Assembly: GCA_039920745.1 (NCBI GenBank)
Contig: JBDSDD010000022.1
Span: 1-64,000 of the forward strand
From: Scleromatobacter sp039920745
GTDB taxonomy: Bacteria; Pseudomonadota; Gammaproteobacteria; Burkholderiales; Burkholderiaceae_C
DNA length: 64,000 nucleotides
Direction: 5' to 3'
Shown: in pieces, positions 25,081 to 35,118 of the stretch
Position numbering within the stretch: the stretch's first letter is position 1
Layout: every line of letters begins with the position of its first letter
Translations under genes and position numbers: made by a program
Notes under the pieces: generated by a model
The model's input: only the letters and a program-made list of their open reading frames with translations
What the model was told of the DNA's origin: nothing
Database searches by the model: none

Positions 25081-28000
25081 TCAGTTCCAGCGCCACGTGT
25101 AGATCGCGTCGAGCGACCAGGACGGGGATTGGCTGGTGGTGGACGTCGCGGCCTCCACGCCGGCCTGGGCGCGGATCGTCAGGCGCTGCGCGATGCGGTA
25201 GATCAGCTGCCAGTTGCTCGTGGCCGAGGTCACGCTGCGCTCATAGCCGACGTAGACCCGCTTGGACAACTGGCGCCCCAGGCTCACGACCGTCTGCCGC
25301 GTGTTCTCGGCGTCGGTCTTCTGGCCAACGCCGAAGTCGGTCAGGCCCAGGCGCTTGAGCACCTGGTCGCTGGGCGCCTCGCCTTCGCCAGCCAGCAGCG
25401 CCATCGCCGCCTGCTGCAGCAATGCCGTGTCGGCGCCGCCCACGGTCTCGGGCGCGCGGCCCAGCATCAGCCACGAGAGCTTGTCGCTGTCGCTCATCTC
25501 GGGCTCGCTCACCAGCTTGACGTGGGGCGCCAGTGCGGTGCCGGTGATGGCGACGCCCACAGTGATGTCGAGGTTGGGCCGCGTGGCGAGGATGTCCAGC
25601 CGCGGATCGTTGACCGGCCCATTGAACGTGATCTCGCCGCGGCCGACGTCCAGCTTCTGTCCGTAGGCGATGTACTGCCCGCCGTCGGTGCGCACGCTGC
25701 CACGCACCGCCAGCAGGCCGTTGGGCGAGGTGATCTGCAGCGCGCCCTTGAGCTTGGTATCGATCCCGCGGCCGCGCAGCCGCAGGTTGTCGCCGAGGTC
25801 CACGGCGAGGTTGACCTGCGTGGCGCGGCTCGTCTTCGGCACGCCTGCGGCTGCGGCGTCGCTGCTGTCGTCCGCCGGCGGCGCGTTCGCGTCGAGAACC
25901 TCGACGTCGCTGTCGAGCGAGGGCGCGCCGCCCTTGCTGAGGTCGAACAGGCCTTCGTCGATGCCCAGCTTGCCGTCGACCTTGATCGCGTCCGCACCGA
26001 GTTGCAGCGAGAGATTGCCGCTGGTGACGATCTTGCGGTCGATCCGGCCCAGCAACTGGAACTGCCTGGCCTGCAACTGCAGCTTGGCCACCGGCGCGGA
26101 ACCCAGGCTCGCGCTGCCAGTCAGCGACAGCTCGCCGTTGCCGCCCTGCAAGCGGAAACGCTCGATCTGGGCCTGGTCGCCGGTCAACCGGATTGCGGCT
26201 TCGCCGTCGTGGCCGTAGATGCCTTCGAGCGCGTTGCGGATCGCGAGTTTGGCGATCGCCACTTCGCCCGTGATCTTGGGATCGCCCCAGTGGCCGGACA
26301 GCGCGAGGTCGGTGCGCAGCTCGCCGCCCAGGCGCCAGCCCGGCGGCAGCCACACGCCCCAGACGTTGAGGTCCTCGACGTGCGCCCGGATGTTGCCGTG
26401 CAGCGGCGAGCCGGGCGCCGGCAGCGACGCAGGCGAGGGCGCTTCGGCCGTCCAGTGTCCGGTGAGCTCGCCCAGCCGAGTGCCGGCGATGTCGGCGTCG
26501 GCGACCCAGTTGGCGCCTTCTGCCTTGACCTGCAGCAAGGCCTTCGTGAGGCCCAGCGCCTGCTTGGACGTGCTCGGATCCTGCACCAGCTCGGTCACGC
26601 TCAGGTCCCCGCTGTTGCGCGCCAGGGTGGCGTTGACGTGCCATTGGCCATCGAACGCCGCGTGCAGTTGCGTGGTCATCTGCAGGTCGCCGTGCCAGCC
26701 GAGGTCGGGCTGCGCGCGTGCCAGCAATTGCGCGACCGAGAACGGCGCCAGCGCCGCGTCCACGGCCCAGTGCGCGCTCGCGCCTGGTGCCGCCGGCGCG
26801 CTCCAGAATGAAGGCTGCCAGTTCAGCGTGAGGCCCGCGAACTCGGCGCGGCCGGCGCCCAGGCGCAGCGTCTGCCAGGCGCCAGCGGCGTCGCGCGACA
26901 CGCTCAGGTCGAACGGCTTCAGGTGCACCCAGTTCGGGTTGACGACGGTGGGCGCGGACGAGGCCGGGCCGGGCGGCGTTGCGGCATTGGCTTCGTTGGC
27001 GGCGTGCAGGTCGAACTGGGCCAGGTGGCCCTGCCAGGCGGGCGTGCTGATGGCCTCGGGGTTCCAGCGCCCCTGCAGCGACACGTCGAGGCGCGTCGCG
27101 TTGGCCTTGCCGATGTTGGCCAGGTGCGCGAGCCAGATGGGTGGGCTGACCGGCGCCTCGCCCTGCAGCTGCAACTGATGTTGCGCCAACGTGCCCGACA
27201 GCGTCGCTTGCGCGTGCGCGATGCGCGCGACGCCCGACTGGCCGTCGACCAGCGTGATCGTCGCCTCCAACGGCGCCTGCGCATCGGTGCTGCCGTGGCC
27301 GCTCCATTGCAGCTTGGCGAGCTTGAACTGCGGCCCGACCCAGTCGCTCAGCTCGCCTTGGGTGACGATGCGCATCGGCGAGGCCGATCCGTGGCCCGGG
27401 TGCGCCGCACTGCCGGCGATGGCGAGCCGCCCGCCCGTGATCTGCACATCGAACTTGGCCGCTCCGCGCGTGGGCCAGTTGCCTTGAGAGGACGTTGCAG
27501 CCTCGGCGGCGCGTGTCGCCGACGCCGCCACCGCTGGCACGAGCGCGCGGGCGTCGTCGGTCTTGCCGCCGGTGGCGACCTTGGTAGCCGCCTTGGCGAT
27601 CAGTTCGCCGGGAATCGTCTTCGTCGCGGCGAGCGCGTCGACCGCCGAAGCCGCGGCGACGGCGGGCGACGCGGTGTGCACGCGGCCACCCGGCGGCGCG
27701 AGCATGTGCAGCGCGGGGGCGTCGACGCTCAGGTGCAATTGGTCGATCACGGCCAGCGCGTCGGCGTCCGCATGGCCCGGACTGATCGCGCCGTCGGCGT
27801 GCGCCTGGTTGCCGCCGCTGTGTACCTCGGCGGACACGGCCCACGGCGCACCCATCGCGTTGATCGAGGCCTTGGCGTCCAGCGGGAGGCCGGCCAGCAG
27901 GCTGTCGGCCAGCACCAGGTCGGCCTTGCCGTGCACGCCGGCCAGGCCCTGCCAGGCTGCGGGTGCGTTGGCCAGTGCCAGCGTCAGCGAGCCGTTGAGC

Positions 28001-29658
28001 AGGTTGGGGCCGTCGTGCAGCGGGCCCGACTCGGCGAGCTGCCACCAGGCACCCGGATCCAGTTGCGTCCACTGCGCATGCGCGTCGCCTTCCCAGACGT
28101 CGTTCTTGCCGCGGCTCAGCGCGCCAGTGGCGCTCACGCTGGCAGCGCCAGCCTTCAGGTCGAACTGCTTGAGCTGGAGCGCATCTGCGCGCAGCAGCGC
28201 GTCGAGCTGCAAGGCCATCGGCGGTGGCGCGACGGCGTTCTTCGCGCCGGCGAGCGCCGGCGCCGTGCCGGCGAGGCGGCCGGTGACGTGGGCGACGACG
28301 TTGCCGAACGGCGTTGCGGGCCCGGAGGACGACGCGGCCGAGGCGGCCGGTGCGGCGCTCCACAGCGAGGCGGGCGCGGGCAGGTGGTCGATCTCGGCTT
28401 TCAGCGGCCCGCTGATGCGCCATGCGCCGAGATGGGCGTCGAGGCGCGCCGGCTGTACCTGGTCGAGGTCGACCTGCAATTGCGCCTTGCCGGCCTCCCA
28501 GCGGCCTTGCGCGCGCACTTCGCCGCCCGCGCCCTTGTCGTCGGCGAGCACCAGGCGCAGCGCGGGGATCGCGATGAACTGGCCGTTCCACGGCGCCTCG
28601 AGATGCGTCGTCAGTTCCGAGAACGGCAGGCCGCCAGCGGACCAGGCGGCAGGCGAGAGGTTGCGCAGGTCGGCGTCGAACGCCGCGGGCTGGGTCGTGG
28701 CGATGCGCAACTGGCCTTGCAGCCGCGTGCTCGGCGCGCGATCGGACAGGGCACGCAGGTCGAGCTCGGTCGTGCGCACCAGCACCTGGCTGACCGGCAG
28801 CGCGGCAAACGGCGTGACGTGCGCGCTCGCGTCCACGCGCGGCGCCGCGCGGCCCGCGCGCGCCTCGCCTTGCAGGTTGGCGCTGACTTCGAAGCCGGCG
28901 AGCGGCCCGCGCAGCGTGGCGCTCGCGGCCCAGTGTGGCAACGGGGCGGCCGAGGCTGCCGCGTCCGGCGGCGCGGCGGCGTCGTGCGCAGCCAGCGTGA
29001 CGTCCAGGCCCATTGGTGCGTCGGTGTGCGCGATCGCGTGGCCCTCGGCCTGTACGCGCTCCCAGGCGAAGCGCAGGTGATCAATGCGGTGCAGTGTGCC
29101 GCCGTCCGCGCCGATGGACAGCGCCGCCTGCACGTCGCGCAGCGGCGCGTTGCCGGCGATGGCGAGCGAGCCGACGCGCAGGCTCGCGACGTCGAGGGCG
29201 ACGGGGCTGCGCAGGGAGCCCGGTGCCGTCATGGCGCCCGGGGCGGGCGTCGTCAACGGCAGCGGCGTGATCTGCACGGCGTCCGCGTCCCAGGCGGTGA
29301 ACGACGCGCCGAGCCACGCGCCCGGTTGCGGGTGCCAGCGCAGGTCGAGACCGCTCAGGTGCAGGTTGGTGACGTCCACCTGGACGATGCGCTCGATCGC
29401 GCGCAGGGAGCCGATGCGCAGGTCGCCGCTGCCGAACGACCCCTTGACGTCGACGACGGTGAGCCCCGGCACGTGTTGCAACAGCCAGCGCGTGCCGTCC
29501 TCGCTGCGCCACAGCGCGCCGCCGATGGCGACGCAGGCGATCGAGGTGAGCGCCGCAGCGGCCGCGGCCATCGAGGCGATGCGCCCGGCACGGCGCCAGG
29601 CGGTCCGCTGGGGCGGCACCACGAGCGCGGCGGGTCGATCGGGCAGGGGCGCTGTCAT
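25081..29658 (-). CDS. tamB: Translocation and assembly module protein TamB
   Basis: This 1525-residue inner-membrane-anchored AsmA-like protein spans the periplasm. It has one N-terminal transmembrane helix (about 28-47) and a long beta-rich body. The conserved C-terminal DUF490/TamB domain includes RGSVRTDGGQYIAYGQKL, LDVGRGEITFNGPVNDPRLD and DKLSWLMLGRAPE, ending in IYTWRWN. TamB works with TamA in outer-membrane protein insertion and probably phospholipid transport. The ATG at 29658 lies 7 bp after the tamA stop with GAGG upstream. Length is at the upper end for the family. Confidence 0.93.
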   Translation of the reverse strand: MTAPLPDRPAALVVPPQRTAWRRAGRIASMAAAAAALTSIACVAIGGALWRSEDGTRWLLQHVPGLTVVDVKGSFGSGDLRIGSLRAIERIVQVDVTNLHLSGLDLRWHPQPGAWLGASFTAWDADAVQITPLPLTTPAPGAMTAPGSLRSPVALDVASLRVGSLAIAGNAPLRDVQAALSIGADGGTLHRIDHLRFAWERVQAEGHAIAHTDAPMGLDVTLAAHDAAAPPDAAASAAPLPHWAASATLRGPLAGFEVSANLQGEARAGRAAPRVDASAHVTPFAALPVSQVLVRTTELDLRALSDRAPSTRLQGQLRIATTQPAAFDADLRNLSPAAWSAGGLPFSELTTHLEAPWNGQFIAIPALRLVLADDKGAGGEVRAQGRWEAGKAQLQVDLDQVQPARLDAHLGAWRISGPLKAEIDHLPAPASLWSAAPAASAASSSGPATPFGNVVAHVTGRLAGTAPALAGAKNAVAPPPMALQLDALLRADALQLKQFDLKAGAASVSATGALSRGKNDVWEGDAHAQWTQLDPGAWWQLAESGPLHDGPNLLNGSLTLALANAPAAWQGLAGVHGKADLVLADSLLAGLPLDAKASINAMGAPWAVSAEVHSGGNQAHADGAISPGHADADALAVIDQLHLSVDAPALHMLAPPGGRVHTASPAVAAASAVDALAATKTIPGELIAKAATKVATGGKTDDARALVPAVAASATRAAEAATSSQGNWPTRGAAKFDVQITGGRLAIAGSAAHPGHGSASPMRIVTQGELSDWVGPQFKLAKLQWSGHGSTDAQAPLEATITLVDGQSGVARIAHAQATLSGTLAQHQLQLQGEAPVSPPIWLAHLANIGKANATRLDVSLQGRWNPEAISTPAWQGHLAQFDLHAANEANAATPPGPASSAPTVVNPNWVHLKPFDLSVSRDAAGAWQTLRLGAGRAEFAGLTLNWQPSFWSAPAAPGASAHWAVDAALAPFSVAQLLARAQPDLGWHGDLQMTTQLHAAFDGQWHVNATLARNSGDLSVTELVQDPSTSKQALGLTKALLQVKAEGANWVADADIAGTRLGELTGHWTAEAPSPASLPAPGSPLHGNIRAHVEDLNVWGVWLPPGWRLGGELRTDLALSGHWGDPKITGEVAIAKLAIRNALEGIYGHDGEAAIRLTGDQAQIERFRLQGGNGELSLTGSASLGSAPVAKLQLQARQFQLLGRIDRKIVTSGNLSLQLGADAIKVDGKLGIDEGLFDLSKGGAPSLDSDVEVLDANAPPADDSSDAAAAGVPKTSRATQVNLAVDLGDNLRLRGRGIDTKLKGALQITSPNGLLAVRGSVRTDGGQYIAYGQKLDVGRGEITFNGPVNDPRLDILATRPNLDITVGVAITGTALAPHVKLVSEPEMSDSDKLSWLMLGRAPETVGGADTALLQQAAMALLAGEGEAPSDQVLKRLGLTDFGVGQKTDAENTRQTVVSLGRQLSKRVYVGYERSVTSATSNWQLIYRIAQRLTIRAQAGVEAATSTTSQSPSWSLDAIYTWRWN

Positions 29659-29665
29659 GCTGGCC

Positions 29666-31555
29666 TCAGAAGGCGACGCCAACGCTCAAGTCGAGGCGAC
29701 CCCGATGGATCTTCTCGCCCCACGACCAATCGATCTTCAACGGCCCCACCGGGCTGCGCCAGCGCACGCCCAGGCCGTAGCCGACGGCCGCATCCAGCGC
29801 GTTGAAGCGCGCGGCGGCGCTACCGGCGTCGACGAATGCGGCCCACCAGACCGACGGCAACCTGGACGTGAACGGGTGCGCGATCTCGATGCTGCTGGTG
29901 ACCAGTGAATTGCCGCCCACGATGTTGTTCTTGGTGTCGGTCGGTGCCAGCGAGCGCCAGGCATAGCCACGCACCGAATCCTCGCCACCGGCGCGCCACT
30001 GCTCGGCGTCCGGCATCGCGGTGCCATCCGCGTCGAGGATCTGGCCCAGCTCCAGGCGGCCCTGCAGGTAGAACGAGCTCGGCAGCGGCCAGTATTCGGT
30101 GATGCGGCCGTAGAGCCGGGTGTACGGGCTGTACTTGTGGCCCGGGCTGCCGGCCACGCCGACGCCCAGTTGCGCCGACACCGTGTAGCCGTCGGTCGGC
30201 AGGATCACGCTGTCGACGTTGCGCCAGACGTTGGCCTGGTTCAGCGACAACGCGCGGGCGTCGACACAGTCGTACAGGTAGCCCAGGGTCCGATCGGTGG
30301 CGGGATCGTGCAACGGGCCGATGAAGTAGTCCTTGGGCGTGCACTGGATCGAACGCTCGACCTGCGCGAAGGTCATGCGATCGAGCGCGTTGCTGTTCTG
30401 CGTGCGGCCGAAACGCACGGAGCCGGCGCGCACGAGGTCATTGGTCGTCGTGATGCTGCTCACGCTGGCGCCGGCGATCCAGCTGTGGAAGCTTTCGGCG
30501 GGATGCGTGACGAGCGACACGTCCCAGGCCTGGACCAGCTTGCCCCATTGCAACTTGTTGCTGAGCGTCGCGGGCATGCCCAGGATCTTGCGGTCGATGT
30601 GCTCAAGCGTGATGCGCGGCCCGGTCAGCGAGTTGTAGCCGATCGCCACGGTGGCCTGCTGCAGCGACTGCTCGTGCACGTGCACATTCACGGTGGCGTG
30701 CGCGGCCTGGCCGGGATCGGGGTCGTAGACGACGGCGACCTGGTCGAACAGCCCCGTTTTCTGCAGTCGGTCCTGGTAATCGATGAGGCGGGCCTGCGTC
30801 AGCGGCGTGCCTGGGCCGAAGCCCGCGAGCTGGCGCACGTTGCGCTCGGACTGGCGCTCGATGCCGTCGACCACGATGTCACCGGCCAGGAAGCGCGGAC
30901 CGGTGTCGACGACGAGGAACAGCCGCGCCTTGTCGGTCGCCGGATCAACCTGCGCGGCGGTGGCGGTCCACTCCGCGGACGCGTAGCCCTCGTTGCGCAG
31001 CGCGGACAGTGTCTGCGCCTTCGCGCCGTCCCAGTTGCCGTTGCGAAACACCTGACCCTGCTGCAACTGCCATTCGCTGCGCAGCCGGGCCTCGAGGTCC
31101 ATGGCCTTGGTGTCGCCGCTCTCGGCCTGGCGCGCCAGGTCGCCGTCGAACTCGAGCGTGAAGCGACCGACGGTGGCGGGGTCGTTGGGCACCAGCTTGA
31201 TCAGGATGCGCTTTGCGTCTTTCGGATCGGCCTCGACCGTGACATCGGCGCGGAAGTAGCCCTCGGTCTGCGCCAGCGCGCGGCCCTGCGCCGGCGCCGC
31301 GGCGATCAGGCGCGCCCACTCGGTGTCGTCCAGGCTGTCGGCCTCGGCCAGGCGGGCGGCGCGCTCGATGTCGAGGTTCTTTTCCAGCAGCGCCTTGAAC
31401 GGCGACGGCGCGTCGACCGCCAGTTCGCGCGTGGCCGCGCTGGCGCCGGCGCCCCACGCGAGCGCGAGCATCAGCGCGAGCGTGCGGACGTCGGCGCGTG
31501 GCCGCGGGGCGTGCAGTCGCTGGACGAACGGCTGCGAGCGGTTCGCCGCTGTCAT
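29666..31555 (-). CDS. tamA: Outer-membrane assembly protein TamA (Omp85 family)
   Basis: The 629-residue product has a signal peptide (about 24-41), POTRA domains (about 60-290, ending in LAGFGPGTPLTQARLIDYQD) and an Omp85 barrel. The barrel region shows GGEDSVRGYAWRSL, the VRGF-like lid-lock loop motif of Omp85 proteins, and GLGVRWRSPVGPLKIDW near the end; it finishes SVGVAF with a C-terminal Phe. TamA pairs with TamB to insert outer-membrane proteins. Its start overlaps the vWA gene stop (ATGA). Confidence 0.93.
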   Translation of the reverse strand: MTAANRSQPFVQRLHAPRPRADVRTLALMLALAWGAGASAATRELAVDAPSPFKALLEKNLDIERAARLAEADSLDDTEWARLIAAAPAQGRALAQTEGYFRADVTVEADPKDAKRILIKLVPNDPATVGRFTLEFDGDLARQAESGDTKAMDLEARLRSEWQLQQGQVFRNGNWDGAKAQTLSALRNEGYASAEWTATAAQVDPATDKARLFLVVDTGPRFLAGDIVVDGIERQSERNVRQLAGFGPGTPLTQARLIDYQDRLQKTGLFDQVAVVYDPDPGQAAHATVNVHVHEQSLQQATVAIGYNSLTGPRITLEHIDRKILGMPATLSNKLQWGKLVQAWDVSLVTHPAESFHSWIAGASVSSITTTNDLVRAGSVRFGRTQNSNALDRMTFAQVERSIQCTPKDYFIGPLHDPATDRTLGYLYDCVDARALSLNQANVWRNVDSVILPTDGYTVSAQLGVGVAGSPGHKYSPYTRLYGRITEYWPLPSSFYLQGRLELGQILDADGTAMPDAEQWRAGGEDSVRGYAWRSLAPTDTKNNIVGGNSLVTSSIEIAHPFTSRLPSVWWAAFVDAGSAAARFNALDAAVGYGLGVRWRSPVGPLKIDWSWGEKIHRGRLDLSVGVAF

Positions 31556-32718
31556 TTCGTCAGGAGACGCATCGCGCCCTCCAACCCTTGCAGGGTCAGC
31601 GGGAACATGCGGTGGCTGACGAGTTGCTCGATCAGCGAGATGCTTTGCCGGTACTGCCATACGCCTTGCGGCTCGGGGTTGATCCAACAGTGCTTCGGGA
31701 ACGCGTGCGTGAGGCGCTGGATCCATTCCGCACCGGGCTCGGCGTTGTTGTATTCGACGCTGCCACCGGCCTGCAGGATCTCGTACGGGCTCATCGTGGC
31801 GTCGCCGATGAAGATCAGCCGATAGTCCTTGTTGTACTTGCGGATCACGTCCCAGGTGGCGTGCTTTTCCGCAAAGCGGCGGCGATTGTTCTTCCAGACG
31901 AAGTCGTAGACGCAGTTGTGGAAATAGTAGAACTCGAGATGCTTGAACTCGCCCTTGGCGGCCGAGAACAGCTCCTCGACGCGGTGGATGTGCTCGTCCA
32001 TCGTGCCGCCGACGTCCATCAGCAGCAGCACCTTGACCTTGTTGTGGCGCTCGGGCCGCATCCGGATGTCGAGCATGCCGGCCGCGGCGGCCGTGGCCTG
32101 GATGGTGTCGTCCAGCGCGAGTTCCTCGGCCGAGCCTTCGCGCGCGAAACGGCGCAGGCGGCGCAACGCCACCTTGATGTTTCGGGTGCCGAGCTCCAGC
32201 GAATCGTCGTAGTCGCGGTAGGCGCGCTGCTCCCACACCTTGACCGCGCTCTTGTTCTTGCCGGCGCCGCCAATGCGCACGCCCTGCGGGTTGTAGCCGC
32301 CGTGGCCGAACGGCGACGTGCCGCCGGTGCCGATCCACTTGTTGCCGCCTTCGTGGCGGCCCTTCTGTTCGTCCAGGCGCTCCTGCAGCGTCTTCATCAG
32401 CTCGTCCCAGCCCATCGCAGCGATGGCCGCCTTCTGCTCGGGGGTCAGGTCGCGCTCGATCAGCTGGCGCAGCCAGTCCTCCGGAATCTCCTTGGATTCG
32501 GTGAGCTTGGCGACGCCGTTGAAGAACGCGCCGAAGGCCTTGTCGAAGCGGTCGAAGTGCGCCTCGTCCTTGACGAGCGTGATGCGCGACAGGAAGTAGA
32601 AGTCGTCGATCGACGGGCCGATCACGCCGGCCTTGAGGGCCTCCAGCAACGTGAGGTATTCCTTGACCGAGACGGGCAGCTTGGCTTCGCGCAGCGTGTA
32701 GAAAAAGGGAATCAGCAT
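31552..32718 (-). CDS. vWA (CoxE-like) domain protein
   Basis: The 388-residue cytoplasmic protein has an N-terminal helical half and a C-terminal von Willebrand A domain. The metal-ion adhesion site is MDVGGTMDEH (DxGxT rather than DxSxS). A typical CoxE-like stretch, EFYYFHNCVYDFVWKNN, follows. Such proteins usually partner a MoxR AAA ATPase as a chaperone for metal-enzyme or complex assembly. Here it overlaps tamA by four bases, and the MoxR gene is 4 kb upstream at 36713-37555. Confidence 0.88.
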   Translation of the reverse strand: MLIPFFYTLREAKLPVSVKEYLTLLEALKAGVIGPSIDDFYFLSRITLVKDEAHFDRFDKAFGAFFNGVAKLTESKEIPEDWLRQLIERDLTPEQKAAIAAMGWDELMKTLQERLDEQKGRHEGGNKWIGTGGTSPFGHGGYNPQGVRIGGAGKNKSAVKVWEQRAYRDYDDSLELGTRNIKVALRRLRRFAREGSAEELALDDTIQATAAAAGMLDIRMRPERHNKVKVLLLMDVGGTMDEHIHRVEELFSAAKGEFKHLEFYYFHNCVYDFVWKNNRRRFAEKHATWDVIRKYNKDYRLIFIGDATMSPYEILQAGGSVEYNNAEPGAEWIQRLTHAFPKHCWINPEPQGVWQYRQSISLIEQLVSHRMFPLTLQGLEGAMRLLTK

Positions 32719-32969
32719 GGCGGAGGACGGGCTGGTGCGGCCGGGCGCGGCAAAAGGCTGTGCGCACGGGAACGCCTGATGCGTGAAGGGTATCACCGAT
32801 GGATGCCCCGGGTCGGTGCCGGGCTCAAGCGGCGCCTGGGCTGGCCGATGAGCAAGATTGCACCGCTTCGGGGCTTCTTCTCGACCGTTCGACCCTGCCA
32901 CGGTTGCGCAGAATCGCCACAGGCCCGACAGAGGCCATCGGGAGCCTTTCCGTTTCAGGAGACAAGACA

Positions 32970-34526
32970 ATGAATTTTCTCAGCCGCTGGCGCATCGGCC
33001 GCCGCTTGAGCCTGGCGTTCGCCGTCGTCGTCGCTCTGACCGTCGTGTCGGCGGCATTCAGCCAGATCCGGCTGATGGAGATCCAGTCGCTGGCCCACGA
33101 TCTCACGGCCGAGCAGGCGGAACGCACCGCGCTGGCTTACCGCTGGCGCCAGAACATCGCGGTCAACGCGAACCGCGCCGCCATGGTCGCACTGATGACC
33201 GACGCGACGCTGGCACAGCCGCTGCTCGACAAGATCAAGGCCACCAGCGCCGACAGCAGCATCGTTCAGAAGCGCTTCGAGGCGATCGAGACCACAGCCC
33301 AGGGGCGCGATGTCCAGGCGAAGCTGGCCGAGGTGCGCAAACGCTACCTGGAAGCGCGCGAGACCATGAACAAGGCGGGCGAGGGCGGCACGTCGATCGC
33401 CGCGTCCATCGCCAAGGGCCAGTCCACGACGGCGTTCAATGCGATCGCCGACGAGTACCTGGGCGTCACCGACGCGCTCGTCGCCTATGAATCCAAGCGG
33501 GCCGACGCGAGTGGTGCGTCGATCGCCTCCGCGGTCATGGCCACCAGCGTGGTCAACATCGCGTGCGGCATCGTCTGCGTCGTGTTCTCGATCGCGCTGG
33601 GCTTCGCGCTGACGCGCAGCATCGTCGGCCCGGTGCAGGCCGCGCAGAAGGCCGCCGACCGCATCGCCGCAGGCGACCTCACCGGCAACTGCCGCGCCGT
33701 GGGCACCGACGAGGCGGCGCAGCTCGTGTCGTCGCTGGGCAAGATGCAGGACTCGCTGACGCGCATCGTGCGCGAGATCCGCAACTCCACCGAGCAGATC
33801 CAGGTCGCCAGCACCGAGGTGGCCAGCGGCAACCAGGATCTCAGCGCGCGCACCGAACAGACCGCCGGCAGCCTGCAGCAGGCGGCCAGCTCGATGGACG
33901 AGCTCACCAGCACGATGCGCCACAGCGCCGACGCGGCCAACCAGGCGCACGGCCTGGCCAATTCGGCCTCCGAGATCGCCATGCGCGGCGGCGAGGTGGT
34001 GTCGCGCGTCGTCTCGACGATGGACGACATCAATTCGTCGTCCAAGAAGATCGCCGACATCATCGGCGTGATCGACGGCATCGCCTTCCAGACCAACATC
34101 CTGGCGCTGAACGCGGCCGTCGAGGCGGCGCGCGCGGGCGAGCAGGGCCGCGGCTTCGCCGTGGTGGCGAGCGAGGTGCGCTCGCTGGCCCAGCGCTCGG
34201 CCGAGGCCGCCAAGGAAATCAAGACGCTGATCGGCGCGTCTGTCGACAAAGTGGAGAGCGGTGCGCGCCTGGTGCAGGACGCCGGCGCGACGATGCAGGA
34301 GATCGTCAGCGCGGTGCGGCGTGTCAGCGAGGTGCTGGGCGAGATCACCACCGCCGCCAGCGAGCAGGCCGGCGGCATCCACCTGGTCAACGAGGCGGTC
34401 AACAATGTCGACCAGATGACGCAGCAGAACGCGGCGCTGGTGGAGCAATCGGCCGCGGCAGCCGAGTCGATGCGCGACCAGGCGGGCAAGCTCGCCAAGA
34501 CGGTCGAGCAGTTCCGCACGCAATAG
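32970..34526 (+). CDS. Methyl-accepting chemotaxis protein
   Basis: The 518-residue receptor has two membrane helices (about 10-32 and 190-212) around a four-helix periplasmic ligand domain (MCP four-helix type). A HAMP domain and a signalling domain follow, with the highly conserved tip IDGIAFQTNILALNAAVEAA and GRGFAVVASEVRSLAQRS. It ends EQFRTQ, with no NWETF-type CheR-binding pentapeptide, so adaptation would rely on other receptors. An AGGAGA site lies 8 bases ahead of the ATG. It is divergent from the vWA-tamA-tamB operon. Confidence 0.95.
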   Translation: MNFLSRWRIGRRLSLAFAVVVALTVVSAAFSQIRLMEIQSLAHDLTAEQAERTALAYRWRQNIAVNANRAAMVALMTDATLAQPLLDKIKATSADSSIVQKRFEAIETTAQGRDVQAKLAEVRKRYLEARETMNKAGEGGTSIAASIAKGQSTTAFNAIADEYLGVTDALVAYESKRADASGASIASAVMATSVVNIACGIVCVVFSIALGFALTRSIVGPVQAAQKAADRIAAGDLTGNCRAVGTDEAAQLVSSLGKMQDSLTRIVREIRNSTEQIQVASTEVASGNQDLSARTEQTAGSLQQAASSMDELTSTMRHSADAANQAHGLANSASEIAMRGGEVVSRVVSTMDDINSSSKKIADIIGVIDGIAFQTNILALNAAVEAARAGEQGRGFAVVASEVRSLAQRSAEAAKEIKTLIGASVDKVESGARLVQDAGATMQEIVSAVRRVSEVLGEITTAASEQAGGIHLVNEAVNNVDQMTQQNAALVEQSAAAAESMRDQAGKLAKTVEQFRTQ

Positions 34527-34579
34527 GGCGCGCGAGCGGTCGCCCGGCGGCACCTGGCACCGCTGACGCACAATGCAGC

Positions 34580-35014
34580 ATGGCCGTCGCAGTGCGCCGG
34601 CCCTTTGACGGAGTGGCGCAAATCGGCTCGATCACCATCGCCTCTGAAACTGCGGACACCGTCACGGTCGTCTTCAGCGGTCAGCGACGTATCCACGACT
34701 TCGAGAAGATCGAGGAACAGTGGGAGTTCTGGCCCGCGACCACGCAGCGCTGCAGGACCCTCGGCATCCGACGGGTGCTGGTGCTCAACGAGTTGGCGGG
34801 CCCGATCTCGAGCAACTACGTGCGCGACTTCCACATCAATCTCGACCGGTTCGGGCTGGGTCGCGACATCCGATACGCGCTGGTCGTGGGCGATCCGCGT
34901 TCGCGCAGCGTGCTCAGCCTGGGCATCGCGCTGGCCAAGGAGGCCGGCTGGGACATCGAGATTTTCGAGGAACAAGTGGCGGCCGAGGCCTGGCTCGCGC
35001 GTGCGCTCGGTTGA
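34580..35014 (+). CDS. Conserved hypothetical protein
   Basis: The 144-residue soluble protein has alternating beta-strands and helices (TVTVVFSGQRRIHDFEKIEE, GIRRVLVLNELAGPIS, RYALVVGDPRSRSVLSLG, GWDIEIFEEQVAAEAWL). The layout recalls small STAS/SpoIIAA-like folds but no signature phosphorylation serine is clear. It starts 53 bp after the chemoreceptor, so co-transcription is possible. Function unknown. Confidence 0.6.
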   Translation: MAVAVRRPFDGVAQIGSITIASETADTVTVVFSGQRRIHDFEKIEEQWEFWPATTQRCRTLGIRRVLVLNELAGPISSNYVRDFHINLDRFGLGRDIRYALVVGDPRSRSVLSLGIALAKEAGWDIEIFEEQVAAEAWLARALG

Positions 35015-35073
35015 GCGTTGCCGCGTCGGTCTGGACGGTGTTGACTCTCGCGACGCGATCGCCAGTGGGTTCC

Positions 35074-35111
35074 GCGTCGAGGCGCTGCGTCGAGGCGCTG
35101 CGTCGAGCGCT
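35074..35111. repeat. 13-bp tandem repeat, about 2.8 copies
   Basis: The unit GCGTCGAGGCGCT occurs twice exactly and a third time with one base missing, just past the 3' end of the hypothetical gene. It is a short slippage-type repeat. Confidence 0.7.
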
Positions 35112-35118
35112 TGCCCGG

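Noticed and set aside
26923..29805. Long plus-strand frame antisense to tamB
   Set aside because: It is an open frame created by GC-rich codon structure; tamB and tamA on the minus strand are clear.
32955..34571. Minus-strand frame antisense to the chemoreceptor
   Set aside because: His/Asp/Arg-rich shadow; the plus strand has the conserved MCP tip sequence.
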